64,000 bases of DNA from Gillisia mitskevichiae. GTDB taxonomy: Bacteria > Bacteroidota > Bacteroidia > Flavobacteriales > Flavobacteriaceae. The translations under genes and the position numbers were made by a program. The notes below the pieces were generated by a model. The model saw only the letters and a list, made by a program, of their open reading frames with translations. It had not been told where the DNA came from and did not search any database. Of the stretch, positions 27,315 through 35,823 are shown piece after piece; position 1 is the first letter of the stretch, and each line of letters starts with the position of its first letter. The DNA lies in NCBI RefSeq assembly GCF_003634585.1, contig NZ_RBLG01000001.1, forward strand, positions 248,001 through 312,000. Reading direction: 5' to 3'.

Positions 27315-27971
27315 TTATTCTGAAGCTAATTTCTCAATTTCATCAGATTCGATCAATATTTTCGGATAACCAGAGTTTGCGCAAACATGCATTGCTTTTG
27401 CTATAGTTTTAGGATGAATAGATCTATATTTTTTTAAAGATCCTACTAATAGATTATTAAAAACCTTCATCCCTTTTATAGCTAATTTCTCAAAAAATCT
27501 TTCTTCTTCTCTCTCGCCGGCAATTAATGAAGGTTGAAAAATATAAGTATTCTTAATTCCTTGTTCCAAGACGTGATGCTGCATTTCTCCTTTAACTTTG
27601 TTGTAAAACATACTGGAGTTAGCATCGGCACCAAGAGCAGAGATCACCAAGAAAGTAGAAATATCATTTTCTCTACATAATTTAGCTGCGGTAACAGGAA
27701 TCCCAAAATCGATTTTTTTATAGGTTTCCTTATCTGGAGTTTTACTTTTTGTGGTTCCAATACAGCAGTACACTTCATCTGCATGAAAGCTATCCTTGTA
27801 ATCTTCCAGCTTCAATAAATCTACCAAATGCTCTTCGAGTTTGTCATGCTCGAAACCCACACTGGATCTTGAAAAAACTTTCACTTTATCGTATTTTGGA
27901 TCATCTAATAACATTTTTAATAAGTGTCCACCAGTTAATCCTGTTGCCCCTAATAGTATAGCTGATTTCAT
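27315..27971 (-). CDS. NAD(P)-binding Rossmann oxidoreductase, atypical SDR
   Basis: The 218-residue protein begins AILLGATGLTGGHLLKMLL, a GxxGxxG nucleotide-binding motif with the atypical SDR spacing. The later STFLVISALGADANSSMFYNK segment resembles the HTATIP2/TIP30-like NAD(P)H-binding group. The Tyr and Lys in YNKVKGEMQ are in the right order for the active site. The substrate is unknown. It is the first gene of a three-gene minus-strand run and is divergent from dinB. Confidence 0.9.
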   Translation of the reverse strand: MKSAILLGATGLTGGHLLKMLLDDPKYDKVKVFSRSSVGFEHDKLEEHLVDLLKLEDYKDSFHADEVYCCIGTTKSKTPDKETYKKIDFGIPVTAAKLCRENDISTFLVISALGADANSSMFYNKVKGEMQHHVLEQGIKNTYIFQPSLIAGEREEERFFEKLAIKGMKVFNNLLVGSLKKYRSIHPKTIAKAMHVCANSGYPKILIESDEIEKLASE

Positions 27972-28049
27972 AAGAATTTTTTAATATGGTAATATATCAA
28001 AGGTAGTAGATTATTAACTATTTAAACTGCCTAGTTCTAACTCGTGTAA

Positions 28050-28082
28050 TTGTATTGGGTAATCCAAGTTTCCCTAAATTTG
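28050..28082 (+). promoter_or_regulatory. dinB promoter (-33 TTG and -7 TAAATTTG)
   Basis: TTG at 28050-28052 and TAAATTTG at 28075-28082 are 22 bases apart, within the Bacteroidota spacing range. The -7 box ends only four bases before the GTG start, and its own TAA is an in-frame stop for dinB. Transcription would begin at about the start codon. Confidence 0.6.
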
Positions 28083-28086
28083 CATT

Positions 28087-29187
28087 GTGAAAACTCAGGT
28101 CCCAATTCGAAAGATAATTCATATAGATATGGATGCATTTTATGCATCTGTAGAGCAATTGGATAATCCCGATCTGCGGAATAAACCGGTTGCAGTTGGT
28201 GGAAGTTCAGAAAGAGGTGTAGTTTCTGCAGCGAGTTATGAGGCTCGGAAATTTGGTGTAAAGAGTGCTATGAGCAGTGTGATCGCAAAACGGAATTGCC
28301 CATCTTTAATTTTTGTAAAACCTAGATTCGAACGATACAAAGAGATCTCTTCACAAATAAGAAATATCTTTTTAGAATATACAGATCTTGTGGAACCGCT
28401 GTCTTTAGACGAAGCATATTTAGATGTAACCGAGAATAAAAAGGGAATTCCCAGCGCCTCTCTAATAGCAAAAGAAATTCGGGATAGAATAAAAGAAAAG
28501 ACAGGTTTAAATGCTTCCGCAGGGATCTCCATCAATAAGTTCATAGCGAAAGTTGCAAGTGACATCAATAAACCTAACGGACAAAAAACTGTAAATCCTG
28601 AGGAAGTAGAAGAGTTTTTGGAGCAATTGCAGATAAGAAAATTCTATGGCGTCGGAAAAGTGACTGCAGAGAAAATGTACCAATTAGGGATCTTTAAAGG
28701 AATTCAGCTAAAAGAAAAATCCGAAGAATTTCTAACCGAGAATTTTGGTAAAAGCGGTAGGTACTACTATAATGTAGTGCGGGGAATTCACACGAGTGAA
28801 GTTAAAACAGACAGAATTAGAAAATCCCTAGGGGCAGAAAGAACTTTTAATGAGAATATCGCATCAGAGATCTTTATGCTGGAAAGATTGGAAAATATTG
28901 CTGAAGAAATAGAACGCAGGTTAAAAAAGAGTGAAGTTGCTGGAAAAACTGTCACTTTAAAAATAAAATATAGCGATTTCACTTTGCAAACAAGAAGCAA
29001 GTCTTTGCCTTATTACATAGCTTCAAAAGCTATTATTTTAGACACTGCAAAAGAATTACTCTATCAGGAAAAAATGAAGAACTCAGTACGGCTTTTGGGA
29101 ATTACACTTTCCAATTTAAATACTGGAGGAAAGGTATCTCCAGAAAAAGAATCTTCTATTGCAGTACAGCTAAGATTTGATTTTTAA
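28087..29187 (+). CDS. dinB: DNA polymerase IV (Y-family)
   Basis: This is a translesion polymerase of 366 residues. The catalytic acidic residues are in HIDMDAFYASVEQ and SLDEAYLDVTE. The two helix-hairpin-helix region (FYGVGKVTAEKM) and the little-finger domain follow. The C-terminus ends VQLRFDF, which looks like a beta-clamp binding peptide. The GTG start is required, since the first ATG would remove the first catalytic Asp and the frame has a stop just upstream. A candidate leaderless gene. Confidence 0.95.
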   Translation: MKTQVPIRKIIHIDMDAFYASVEQLDNPDLRNKPVAVGGSSERGVVSAASYEARKFGVKSAMSSVIAKRNCPSLIFVKPRFERYKEISSQIRNIFLEYTDLVEPLSLDEAYLDVTENKKGIPSASLIAKEIRDRIKEKTGLNASAGISINKFIAKVASDINKPNGQKTVNPEEVEEFLEQLQIRKFYGVGKVTAEKMYQLGIFKGIQLKEKSEEFLTENFGKSGRYYYNVVRGIHTSEVKTDRIRKSLGAERTFNENIASEIFMLERLENIAEEIERRLKKSEVAGKTVTLKIKYSDFTLQTRSKSLPYYIASKAIILDTAKELLYQEKMKNSVRLLGITLSNLNTGGKVSPEKESSIAVQLRFDF

Positions 29188-29198
29188 ACATAAAAAAA

Positions 29199-29226
29199 CC
29201 ACTGTTCACATAATTGTAAACAGTGG
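29199..29226. terminator. terminator between converging dinB and pyk
   Basis: Arms 29199-29210 (CCACTGTTCACA) and 29215-29226 (TGTAAACAGTGG) match at 11 of 12 positions. A run of A residues precedes it, which is a T tract on the minus strand, so it mainly ends pyk. Confidence 0.75.
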
Positions 29227-29246
29227 CTAAATATCATTAATTGATT

Positions 29247-30677
29247 TTAAGCTATTTCTGAAACACGAAGGGTGTTTACCATTCCTTTATTTGCAATTGG
29301 CATAGATGCAAGATTGATCATAAAATCTCCTGTATCTGCATACCCATTATCCCTTGCTATTTTATTAATATCCTCTATAGTTTCGTCTGTACTTGCGAAT
29401 TTATCGTAGAAAAAAGCTTTCACTCCCCATAACAAACTTAACTGAGATAGAATTCTATGGTTAGAAGTAAAGACCAAAATAGTAGATTCTGGGCGCCATG
29501 CTGAAATTTGAAAGGCAGTATAACCACTATTTGTAAGTGTACAAATTGCTTTTGCTTTTATTTCATTTGCCATTATCGCTGCATGAAAACATACAGATTT
29601 AGTGATATATCTACTTGTTCTAACATGTGGTGGGTCATGAGGCACTTTAATAAGTGGAGAATTCTCAACGCTTTTTATTATTTGCGTCATTTTTTCTATC
29701 ACCTGAACTGGATATTTACCTACAGAAGTTTCCCCGCTTAACATTACTGCATCTGCACCATCCATTACAGAATTTGCAACGTCATTTACCTCTGCTCTTG
29801 TTGGAGTAAGGCTTGTGATCATTGTTTCCATCATTTGGGTAGCGATGATCACAGGAATTCTTGCTTTTTTAGCTATTAGAACCAATTGCTTCTGAATAAG
29901 TGGAACTTCCTGTGCTGGAATTTCTACACCAAGATCTCCACGAGCAACCATTAATCCATCGCAATAAGCAACAATTTTATCTATGTTCTCAACACCTTCT
30001 GGTTTTTCGATTTTTGCAATGATTGGAATTTTATGATCGCTATGTTTCTTGATGAGATCTTGCAATCCTATTAAATCTTCCGCATTTCTCACAAAAGAAA
30101 GCGCGATCCAATCTACTTCAAGTTCACATGCAAAAATTGCATCTTCAATATCCTTAGGCGTAAGTGCTGGTAAAGAAATCTTAGTGTTTGGAAGATTAAC
30201 TCCCTTCTTAGATTTTAATGGCCCTCCTTGAATTACTTTTGCTACAACTTCATTCGTTTTGTTGGTGCTTACAATTTCAAACATCAACTTTCCATCATCC
30301 AATAATATACGTTCTCCTGGTTGTACGTCTCTTGGAAATTGCTCGTAGTTCATATAAACACGAGATGCAGTTCCTTTAAATTCCTTTCCTGTTGCAAAAA
30401 TGATTTGATCTCCGGGGTTCACAACCACTTCTTCCTTCATTTTCCCGACCCTTAATTTTGGGCCTTGAAGATCTGCTAATATTGCTGCAGCATATCCAAA
30501 TTCTTCATTAAGTTCACGGATCATTGTAATTCGCTCTTTCACATCTTCATAGTCTGCATGCGAAAAATTCACCCTAAACACATTTACTCCTGCTTCTAGC
30601 ATATCCTTTAAAACAGATTTTTCGCTGGTTGCTGGTCCTAATGTGGCTACGATTTTTGTTCTTTTATTTTCTGGCAT
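29247..30677 (-). CDS. pyk: pyruvate kinase
   Basis: The glycolytic enzyme transfers phosphate from phosphoenolpyruvate to ADP. The 476 residues include TKIVATLGPA at the N-terminus, VNFSHADYED, the active-site region AKIEKPEGVENIDKI, the magnesium-binding VARGDLGVEIP and the signature DGADAVMLSGETSVGKYP. The C-terminal domain is present. The ATG shares one base with the stop of the upstream IPExxxVDY gene (TAATG), indicating coupled translation. A terminator follows. Confidence 0.97.
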   Translation of the reverse strand: MPENKRTKIVATLGPATSEKSVLKDMLEAGVNVFRVNFSHADYEDVKERITMIRELNEEFGYAAAILADLQGPKLRVGKMKEEVVVNPGDQIIFATGKEFKGTASRVYMNYEQFPRDVQPGERILLDDGKLMFEIVSTNKTNEVVAKVIQGGPLKSKKGVNLPNTKISLPALTPKDIEDAIFACELEVDWIALSFVRNAEDLIGLQDLIKKHSDHKIPIIAKIEKPEGVENIDKIVAYCDGLMVARGDLGVEIPAQEVPLIQKQLVLIAKKARIPVIIATQMMETMITSLTPTRAEVNDVANSVMDGADAVMLSGETSVGKYPVQVIEKMTQIIKSVENSPLIKVPHDPPHVRTSRYITKSVCFHAAIMANEIKAKAICTLTNSGYTAFQISAWRPESTILVFTSNHRILSQLSLLWGVKAFFYDKFASTDETIEDINKIARDNGYADTGDFMINLASMPIANKGMVNTLRVSEIA

Positions 30678-31162
30678 TAATCTACAATTAAATTGTTTCT
30701 TGATTTTAGCTGATTTACATCAACTATATATGTTGTTATAACTCTTGGTATCCTACTAATGGCATTTAGAAGGTCTTGAATAAGATCTTCTTCTAGATCA
30801 TCTTCTATTTTCAAAAAATAATCTACCTTTTTATACTCCGGAATTAAATATGTGAGCTGAGTAGAAATTTCTTCTTCTACAAATAAAGAACCTGAACTTA
30901 CTACCTTTTTTACAGAGCCCTTATACTTGTTCTTAAACAAATAATACGTCCGGTATTTAGTAGGTTCTTTAAAAAGGTAAAGTGGATACAACGCCTGTAC
31001 CTCACCATGATTAAAATCTACATCAATTGGAGCACGTCTAAGGCTTAAATGTAGATTCCTATTCAAAAGAAAAGCCATTTTAAATTCTTCTAATGAACTA
31101 TGGATGGCCAATAAATGATAATTATCCTCTACATCATCCAAAACTAATTTATGGGATAACAT
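30677..31162 (-). CDS. IPExxxVDY-family protein
   Basis: The 161-residue protein carries the family-defining motif IPEYKKVDYFLKIE near residue 110. This family is restricted to Bacteroidota and has no known function. The protein is soluble, with no signal or membrane segment, and seems to be alpha/beta. It overlaps pyk by one base, an arrangement that suggests a functional or expression link to glycolysis. That link is an inference from position. Confidence 0.9.
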   Translation of the reverse strand: MLSHKLVLDDVEDNYHLLAIHSSLEEFKMAFLLNRNLHLSLRRAPIDVDFNHGEVQALYPLYLFKEPTKYRTYYLFKNKYKGSVKKVVSSGSLFVEEEISTQLTYLIPEYKKVDYFLKIEDDLEEDLIQDLLNAISRIPRVITTYIVDVNQLKSRNNLIVD

Positions 31163-31272
31163 ACTCTTAATCTTTAATGTTAAAGATAAAATAAGAATAC
31201 AGATTTCTAAGAGAAAAATAGGATATTTTGATAAATTTCTACGAAAACGTTATAGTGGGAAGCTATTGACTG

Positions 31273-32007
31273 CTAGTTATCTATCTTTTCTTGTAAAGCA
31301 TAATATGCTCTTTTAGATGCCTTTTCCTCAGCTTTCTTTTTTGAAGTTGCTCTTGCTTTTGCTACTACCTTATCTTCTATTCTAAGTTTTACAGCAAAAT
31401 GTTTCACTTCATCATTTCCGGAATCATCATAAACTTCGAAACTAAAATCTTTCTTGGTTTTTTGACACCATTCTATAAGTAAGCTCTTATAGCTAATCAC
31501 TTTTCCTTCTAGCTGCTCAATATCTACATAAGGAATGATCACTCGATCATGTATAAATTTTTTGCAGTATTTGTATCCACGATCCCAATAAATTGCACCT
31601 ATAAGGGCTTCAAATAAGTTTCCATGAATATTGGCACCAAATTGTTCTTTAGGGATGTTGGTTTGCACGTGACCTATAAGATTCAGGTCTTTTCCTAATT
31701 CATTTAAGTGCTTACGGCTTACCACCTTGGAGCGCATCTTGGTAAGGTAACCCTCATTGCCTCCTGGCACAGTTTTAAACAAATAGGCTGCAATTATACT
31801 GCTAAGCATAGCATCACCCAAAAATTCTAAGCGTTCAAAATTTATTGCATTCCCGTCTTCATCTCTTTGATTTAAAGATCTGTGAGTAAATGCTTTTTTA
31901 TAAAAATTGATGTTTTTTGGTTTGAAACCCAAGATCTTTTGAATTTCAATAAAAAAATTCCCGTCTTTAGAAGAACGGGAATTTAATATGTTTCGAATAA
32001 CACTCAT
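31273..32007 (-). CDS. rnc: ribonuclease III
   Basis: The enzyme cuts double-stranded RNA, including rRNA precursors. The 244-residue protein has the signature NFERLEFLGDAMLSSI with the acidic catalytic residues, a second acidic site in LFEALIGAIYWDRGY and a C-terminal double-stranded RNA-binding domain (YKSLLIEWCQK to KKKAEEKASKRA). It is nine bases downstream of fabF. The acpP-fabF-rnc order is common in bacteria. Confidence 0.97.
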   Translation of the reverse strand: MSVIRNILNSRSSKDGNFFIEIQKILGFKPKNINFYKKAFTHRSLNQRDEDGNAINFERLEFLGDAMLSSIIAAYLFKTVPGGNEGYLTKMRSKVVSRKHLNELGKDLNLIGHVQTNIPKEQFGANIHGNLFEALIGAIYWDRGYKYCKKFIHDRVIIPYVDIEQLEGKVISYKSLLIEWCQKTKKDFSFEVYDDSGNDEVKHFAVKLRIEDKVVAKARATSKKKAEEKASKRAYYALQEKIDN

Positions 32008-32016
32008 TGCGATAGG

Positions 32017-33270
32017 TTATTCGTCTAATTTTTTAAACAGTACACATGCGTTATGACCTCCAAATCCAAAAGTATTACTCATTACTACGTTCACTTCGCG
32101 TTTTTGCGCTTTGTTCAAGGTAAGATTTAACTCTGGATCTATGTTTTCATCTCGATGTTCATGATTGATCGTTGGAGGAACAATTCCATACTTCATAGAA
32201 AGTATTGAAGAAATAGCTTCAATAGCTCCCGCAGCTCCTAACAGGTGACCTGTCATGGATTTTGTAGAATTGATATTAATATTCTTCGCGTGTTCTCCAA
32301 AAACTTTAGAAATCGCTTTCAGTTCAGCTACATCCCCTAAAGGAGTAGATGTTCCATGAGTATTAATGGCGTCTACATCTTCAGGCTTTAAACCTGCATT
32401 TTGTAAACAATTCTCCATTACCGCAACAACTCCAATTCCTTCCGGATGTGGCGCCGTCATGTGGTAGGCATCAGAAGAAAGTCCACCGCCAACTAACTCG
32501 GCGTAGATCTTTGCTCCACGTGCTTTTGCATGTTCATACTCTTCTAGAACTAAAGCACCTGCTCCTTCCCCTAATACAAATCCATCTCTGGTTGCATCAA
32601 AAGGTCTTGAAGCCGTTTCGGGACTATCGTTTCTTGTAGAAAGAGCATGCATAGCATTAAATCCTCCCATTCCTGCTTTAGTTACCGCAGCTTCAGATCC
32701 ACCAGAAATAATCACATCGCTATATCCCAAGCGAATGTTATTTAAAGCATCGAACATAGCATTGGCAGCAGAGGCACAAGCCGAAACTGTTGTATAGTTT
32801 GCACCCATAAAACCATGACGAATAGAGATATTACCCGGGGCAATATCTGCAATCATCTTAGGGATAAAAAATGGATTAAAACGCGGTGTTCCATCTCCCT
32901 CAGAGAAATTGATCACCTCGTCTTGGAATGTTTCCAGTCCTCCAATTCCTGCTCCCCAAATTACTCCTACCCTATGTTTGTTAACAACATTTAGGTCTAT
33001 TCCAGAGTCTTTAATAGCTTCATCTGACGCAACAATTGCGTATTGTGCAAATCTATCTAGTTTTCTAGCTTCTTTCCGATCGAAAAAATCAAGAGCATTA
33101 AAATTTTTGAGTTCACAAGCGAATTTTGTCTTAAACTTTTCAGCATCGAAATAGGTTATAGGTGCACACCCACTCTTACCAGCCACCAATGCATTCCAAT
33201 ATTCTTCAACATTGTTTCCAATAGGTGTAAGGGCTCCTAAGCCTGTAACTACTACTCGCTTTAACTCCAT
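32017..33270 (-). CDS. fabF: beta-ketoacyl-ACP synthase II
   Basis: This elongating condensing enzyme adds malonyl-ACP to acyl-ACP in fatty acid synthesis. The nucleophile is Cys165 in VSACASAANAMF. The two active-site His residues are in INTHGTSTPLGD and SMTGHLLGAAGA. The 417-residue length is standard. It lies 16 bases downstream of acpP, its protein substrate. Confidence 0.97.
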   Translation of the reverse strand: MELKRVVVTGLGALTPIGNNVEEYWNALVAGKSGCAPITYFDAEKFKTKFACELKNFNALDFFDRKEARKLDRFAQYAIVASDEAIKDSGIDLNVVNKHRVGVIWGAGIGGLETFQDEVINFSEGDGTPRFNPFFIPKMIADIAPGNISIRHGFMGANYTTVSACASAANAMFDALNNIRLGYSDVIISGGSEAAVTKAGMGGFNAMHALSTRNDSPETASRPFDATRDGFVLGEGAGALVLEEYEHAKARGAKIYAELVGGGLSSDAYHMTAPHPEGIGVVAVMENCLQNAGLKPEDVDAINTHGTSTPLGDVAELKAISKVFGEHAKNININSTKSMTGHLLGAAGAIEAISSILSMKYGIVPPTINHEHRDENIDPELNLTLNKAQKREVNVVMSNTFGFGGHNACVLFKKLDE

Positions 33271-33286
33271 ATAGTACTATTCTTTT

Positions 33287-33520
33287 TTATTTAGCTTTTT
33301 CAATATAAGAAATTGCTTGACCAACTGTAGCAATGTTTTCTGCTTGGTCGTCTGGAATCTGGATATCGAATTCTTTTTCAAATTCCATGATCAATTCCAC
33401 AGTGTCTAATGAATCAGCGCCTAGGTCGTTCGTGAAACTTGCTTCTGTAACAACTTCGTTCTCGTCAACACCTAACTTGTCAACGATAATCGCTTTTACT
33501 CTTGATGCAATGTCTGACAT
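33287..33520 (-). CDS. acpP: acyl carrier protein
   Basis: The 77-residue acidic protein carries the phosphopantetheine site at Ser37 in the invariant motif [12 protein letters not shown]. It shuttles acyl chains between fatty acid synthesis enzymes. It is the first gene of the acpP-fabF-rnc operon. An exact -7 element is present 30 bases upstream on the minus strand. Confidence 0.98.
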   Translation of the reverse strand: MSDIASRVKAIIVDKLGVDENEVVTEASFTNDLGADSLDTVELIMEFEKEFDIQIPDDQAENIATVGQAISYIEKAK

Positions 33521-33549
33521 AATATTCTATTTTAATTTTGATTAAGTTG

Positions 33550-33557
33550 CAAAAATA
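33550..33557 (-). promoter_or_regulatory. acpP operon promoter -7 element
   Basis: On the minus strand the sequence is TATTTTTG, an exact TAnnTTTG. It lies 29 bases before the acpP start. No clear -33 element was found. Confidence 0.5.
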
Positions 33558-33666
33558 AAAAACTTTACTTTAAAACTGGTTTTTACTTTAAAAATGTGAC
33601 GGGAATTTACGGAATTTTCATTTAAACCCTTTATTTTTACACTTAATAATTGTTAACAGCGAAGTT

Positions 33667-34269
33667 TTGTCCTCACAAAAAAGAATAATCCCAAAAAAAA
33701 TTGTTGTCTTCGCATCTGGCTCAGGCTCTAACGCTGAGAACATTATACGTTATTTTAAAGATTCCAATATTGCCGAAGTGGTTTGTGTATTATCCAATAA
33801 GTCATCCGCAAAAGTTTTAGACCGGGCTCAGAAATTAAATGTAACCGCTCTTTATTTTGATAGAGATGCGTTTTATAAAACAAATGATGTTTTACATATT
33901 TTGGAAGATACTAAACCAGATCTTATTGTTTTGGCGGGTTTTCTTTGGTTATTCCCTAGCGCTATCATAGCAAAATTCCCAAATAAGGTCATTAATCTTC
34001 ATCCAGCCTTGCTACCTAAATATGGCGGAAAAGGGATGTTTGGTGAGAATGTTCATCGTGCGGTCTTAGATAATAAGGAAATAGAAACCGGAATTACTAT
34101 ACATTATGTAAATGAAAAATATGATGATGGACAGATCATCTTTCAAAAAGGATTTCCTATTTCTTCAACAGAAACTCTAACAAGTCTAACTGAAAAGATC
34201 CACGAATTAGAACATCGTCATTTCCCAAAAGTGATCGAGAAATTATTAGAAGCTCCAACAATTGACTAA
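33667..34269 (+). CDS. purN: phosphoribosylglycinamide formyltransferase
   Basis: The enzyme formylates GAR in purine synthesis using 10-formyl-tetrahydrofolate. The 200 residues include VVFASGSGSNAENI at the N-terminus, NLHPALLPKYGGKG with the catalytic Asn-His and ETGITIHYVNEKYDDGQII. No ATG exists at a suitable place; the TTG at 33667 is the best start. The end overlaps rnhA by eight bases. Divergent from acpP. Confidence 0.94.
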   Translation: MSSQKRIIPKKIVVFASGSGSNAENIIRYFKDSNIAEVVCVLSNKSSAKVLDRAQKLNVTALYFDRDAFYKTNDVLHILEDTKPDLIVLAGFLWLFPSAIIAKFPNKVINLHPALLPKYGGKGMFGENVHRAVLDNKEIETGITIHYVNEKYDDGQIIFQKGFPISSTETLTSLTEKIHELEHRHFPKVIEKLLEAPTID

Positions 34270-34726
34270 ACCTGAAGTACACATTTATACAGATGGTGCC
34301 GCCCGCGGTAATCCTGGCCCTGGTGGCTACGGAATCGTTATGGAATGGGTAGGCAAACCTTATAAGAAAGAATTTTCTAAAGGCTTTAAGCATACTACTA
34401 ATAATAGAATGGAACTATTAGCAGTAATAGATGCTCTTAAAAAGTTAAAAAAACCCGGAGTATCCGTTCTGGTGTTTACAGATTCCAAGTATGTAGTGGA
34501 TTCTGTAAAAAAAGGCTGGGTTTTCGGATGGGAGAAGAAAAAATTCAAGGATAGGAAGAATTCAGATCTCTGGAAAGACCTTCTTGTAGAATACAGAAAG
34601 CACAAAGTAGATTTCCATTGGATTAGAGGGCACAATAACCATGTTCAAAATGAACGTTGTGATACGCTTGCAGTGGAAGCATCTAAGCAAAAACGTCTTC
34701 TTATAGACGAAGGTTTTGCAGAATAG
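34262..34726 (+). CDS. rnhA: ribonuclease HI
   Basis: The 154-residue enzyme degrades RNA in RNA-DNA hybrids. The four acidic catalytic residues are visible: Asp11 in IYTDGAARGNPGPGG, a Glu in NNRMELLAV, Asp in VFTDSKYVVDSV, and Asp in NERCDTLAVEA. The TTG start lies inside the end of purN, an eight-base overlap. No terminator follows in the short gap before the PfkB gene, which has its own promoter. Confidence 0.95.
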   Translation: MTKPEVHIYTDGAARGNPGPGGYGIVMEWVGKPYKKEFSKGFKHTTNNRMELLAVIDALKKLKKPGVSVLVFTDSKYVVDSVKKGWVFGWEKKKFKDRKNSDLWKDLLVEYRKHKVDFHWIRGHNNHVQNERCDTLAVEASKQKRLLIDEGFAE

Positions 34727-34789
34727 GAATAGCTCTAAAATTTGATTTCATAAATTTTAAAATTGCTAAGTGCCTTGAAAAACAAACCG

Positions 34790-34797
34790 TATATTTG
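34790..34797 (+). promoter_or_regulatory. -7 element of the PfkB kinase gene
   Basis: TATATTTG matches TAnnTTTG and lies 23 bases before the kinase ATG. A TTG is present at 34775-34777, though nearer than usual. Confidence 0.5.
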
Positions 34798-34820
34798 CAG
34801 CACATTTTTGAAACGTAATT

Positions 34821-35759
34821 ATGAGTAAATTATTGATAGTAGGCACAGTAGCCTTCGATGCAATTGAAACCCCATTTGGAAAAACCGATAAAATATTAGG
34901 TGGTGCTGCCACATATATTGGCTTATCTGCTTCCCAGTTTAACGTTAAAAGCGCTATAGTTTCTGTAGTAGGAGAAGATTTTCCTCAGGAACATATGGAC
35001 TTATTAACTAATAATGGAATAGACATCCAAGGAATTGAAGTTGTAAAAGGAGGGAAAACTTTCTTTTGGAGTGGAAAATATCACAACGATCTAAACACCA
35101 GAGATACTTTAGACACACAACTTAATGTATTAGCAGATTTTAACCCAGTTGTACCTGAAGATTTTAAAGATTCGGAAATCGTGATGCTAGGGAACCTTCA
35201 TCCCTTAGTTCAACTAAGCGTTTTAGAACAGGTTAATAACCCAAAGCTAGTTGTATTAGATACCATGAACTTCTGGATGGACAATGCTTTAGAGGATCTT
35301 AAAAAAGTGATCTCCAAAGTAGATGTAATAACGATTAATGATGAAGAAGCAAGACAATTAACAGATGAACACTCTTTGGTAAGAGCTGCTAGAAAGATCG
35401 AAAAAATGGGTCCTAAATATGTAGTGATCAAAAAAGGAGAGCATGGAGCCTTATTGTTTCATAAAGATCAGATCTTCTTTGCACCTGCTTTACCATTAGA
35501 AGAAGTTTTTGATCCAACTGGAGCAGGAGATACTTTTGCTGGTGGATTCACTGGCTATTTAGCTCAATCTGAAGATATTTCTTTTGAAAACATGAAGAAT
35601 GCAGTGATCTACGGATCTAGCTTAGCTTCCTTTTGTGTAGAGAAATTTGGAACCGAGAGAATGGAGAGTCTAAAACATCAAGAATTAGAATCACGCCTTC
35701 AAGAGTTTCAGAGCTTAACACAATTCGATATAGAATTAACGCCTACTAAAACCCTGTAA
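34821..35759 (+). CDS. PfkB-family sugar or nucleoside kinase
   Basis: The 312-residue kinase has GGAATYIGLSASQFNV near the N-terminus (the first PfkB signature region) and the second signature DPTGAGDTFAGGFTGYLA with the catalytic Asp and the anion hole. The actual substrate is unclear. It sits between purN/rnhA and purF, so a nucleoside or ribose substrate is plausible. It ends with a terminator whose left arm is part of its final codons. Confidence 0.9.
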   Translation: MSKLLIVGTVAFDAIETPFGKTDKILGGAATYIGLSASQFNVKSAIVSVVGEDFPQEHMDLLTNNGIDIQGIEVVKGGKTFFWSGKYHNDLNTRDTLDTQLNVLADFNPVVPEDFKDSEIVMLGNLHPLVQLSVLEQVNNPKLVVLDTMNFWMDNALEDLKKVISKVDVITINDEEARQLTDEHSLVRAARKIEKMGPKYVVIKKGEHGALLFHKDQIFFAPALPLEEVFDPTGAGDTFAGGFTGYLAQSEDISFENMKNAVIYGSSLASFCVEKFGTERMESLKHQELESRLQEFQSLTQFDIELTPTKTL

Positions 35760-35776
35760 TGTCAGGGTTTTTTTTG
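35748..35776 (+). terminator. terminator overlapping the end of the PfkB gene
   Basis: Arms AAAACCCTG (35748-35756) and CAGGGTTTT (35763-35771) pair perfectly, with a run of T residues after them. The left arm codes for the last three amino acids and the stop codon is in the loop. Confidence 0.85.
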
Positions 35777-35823
35777 TGACTAAACTGAATTTTCAACCCT
35801 ATTGAACCCGAAAGGTACTAGTT

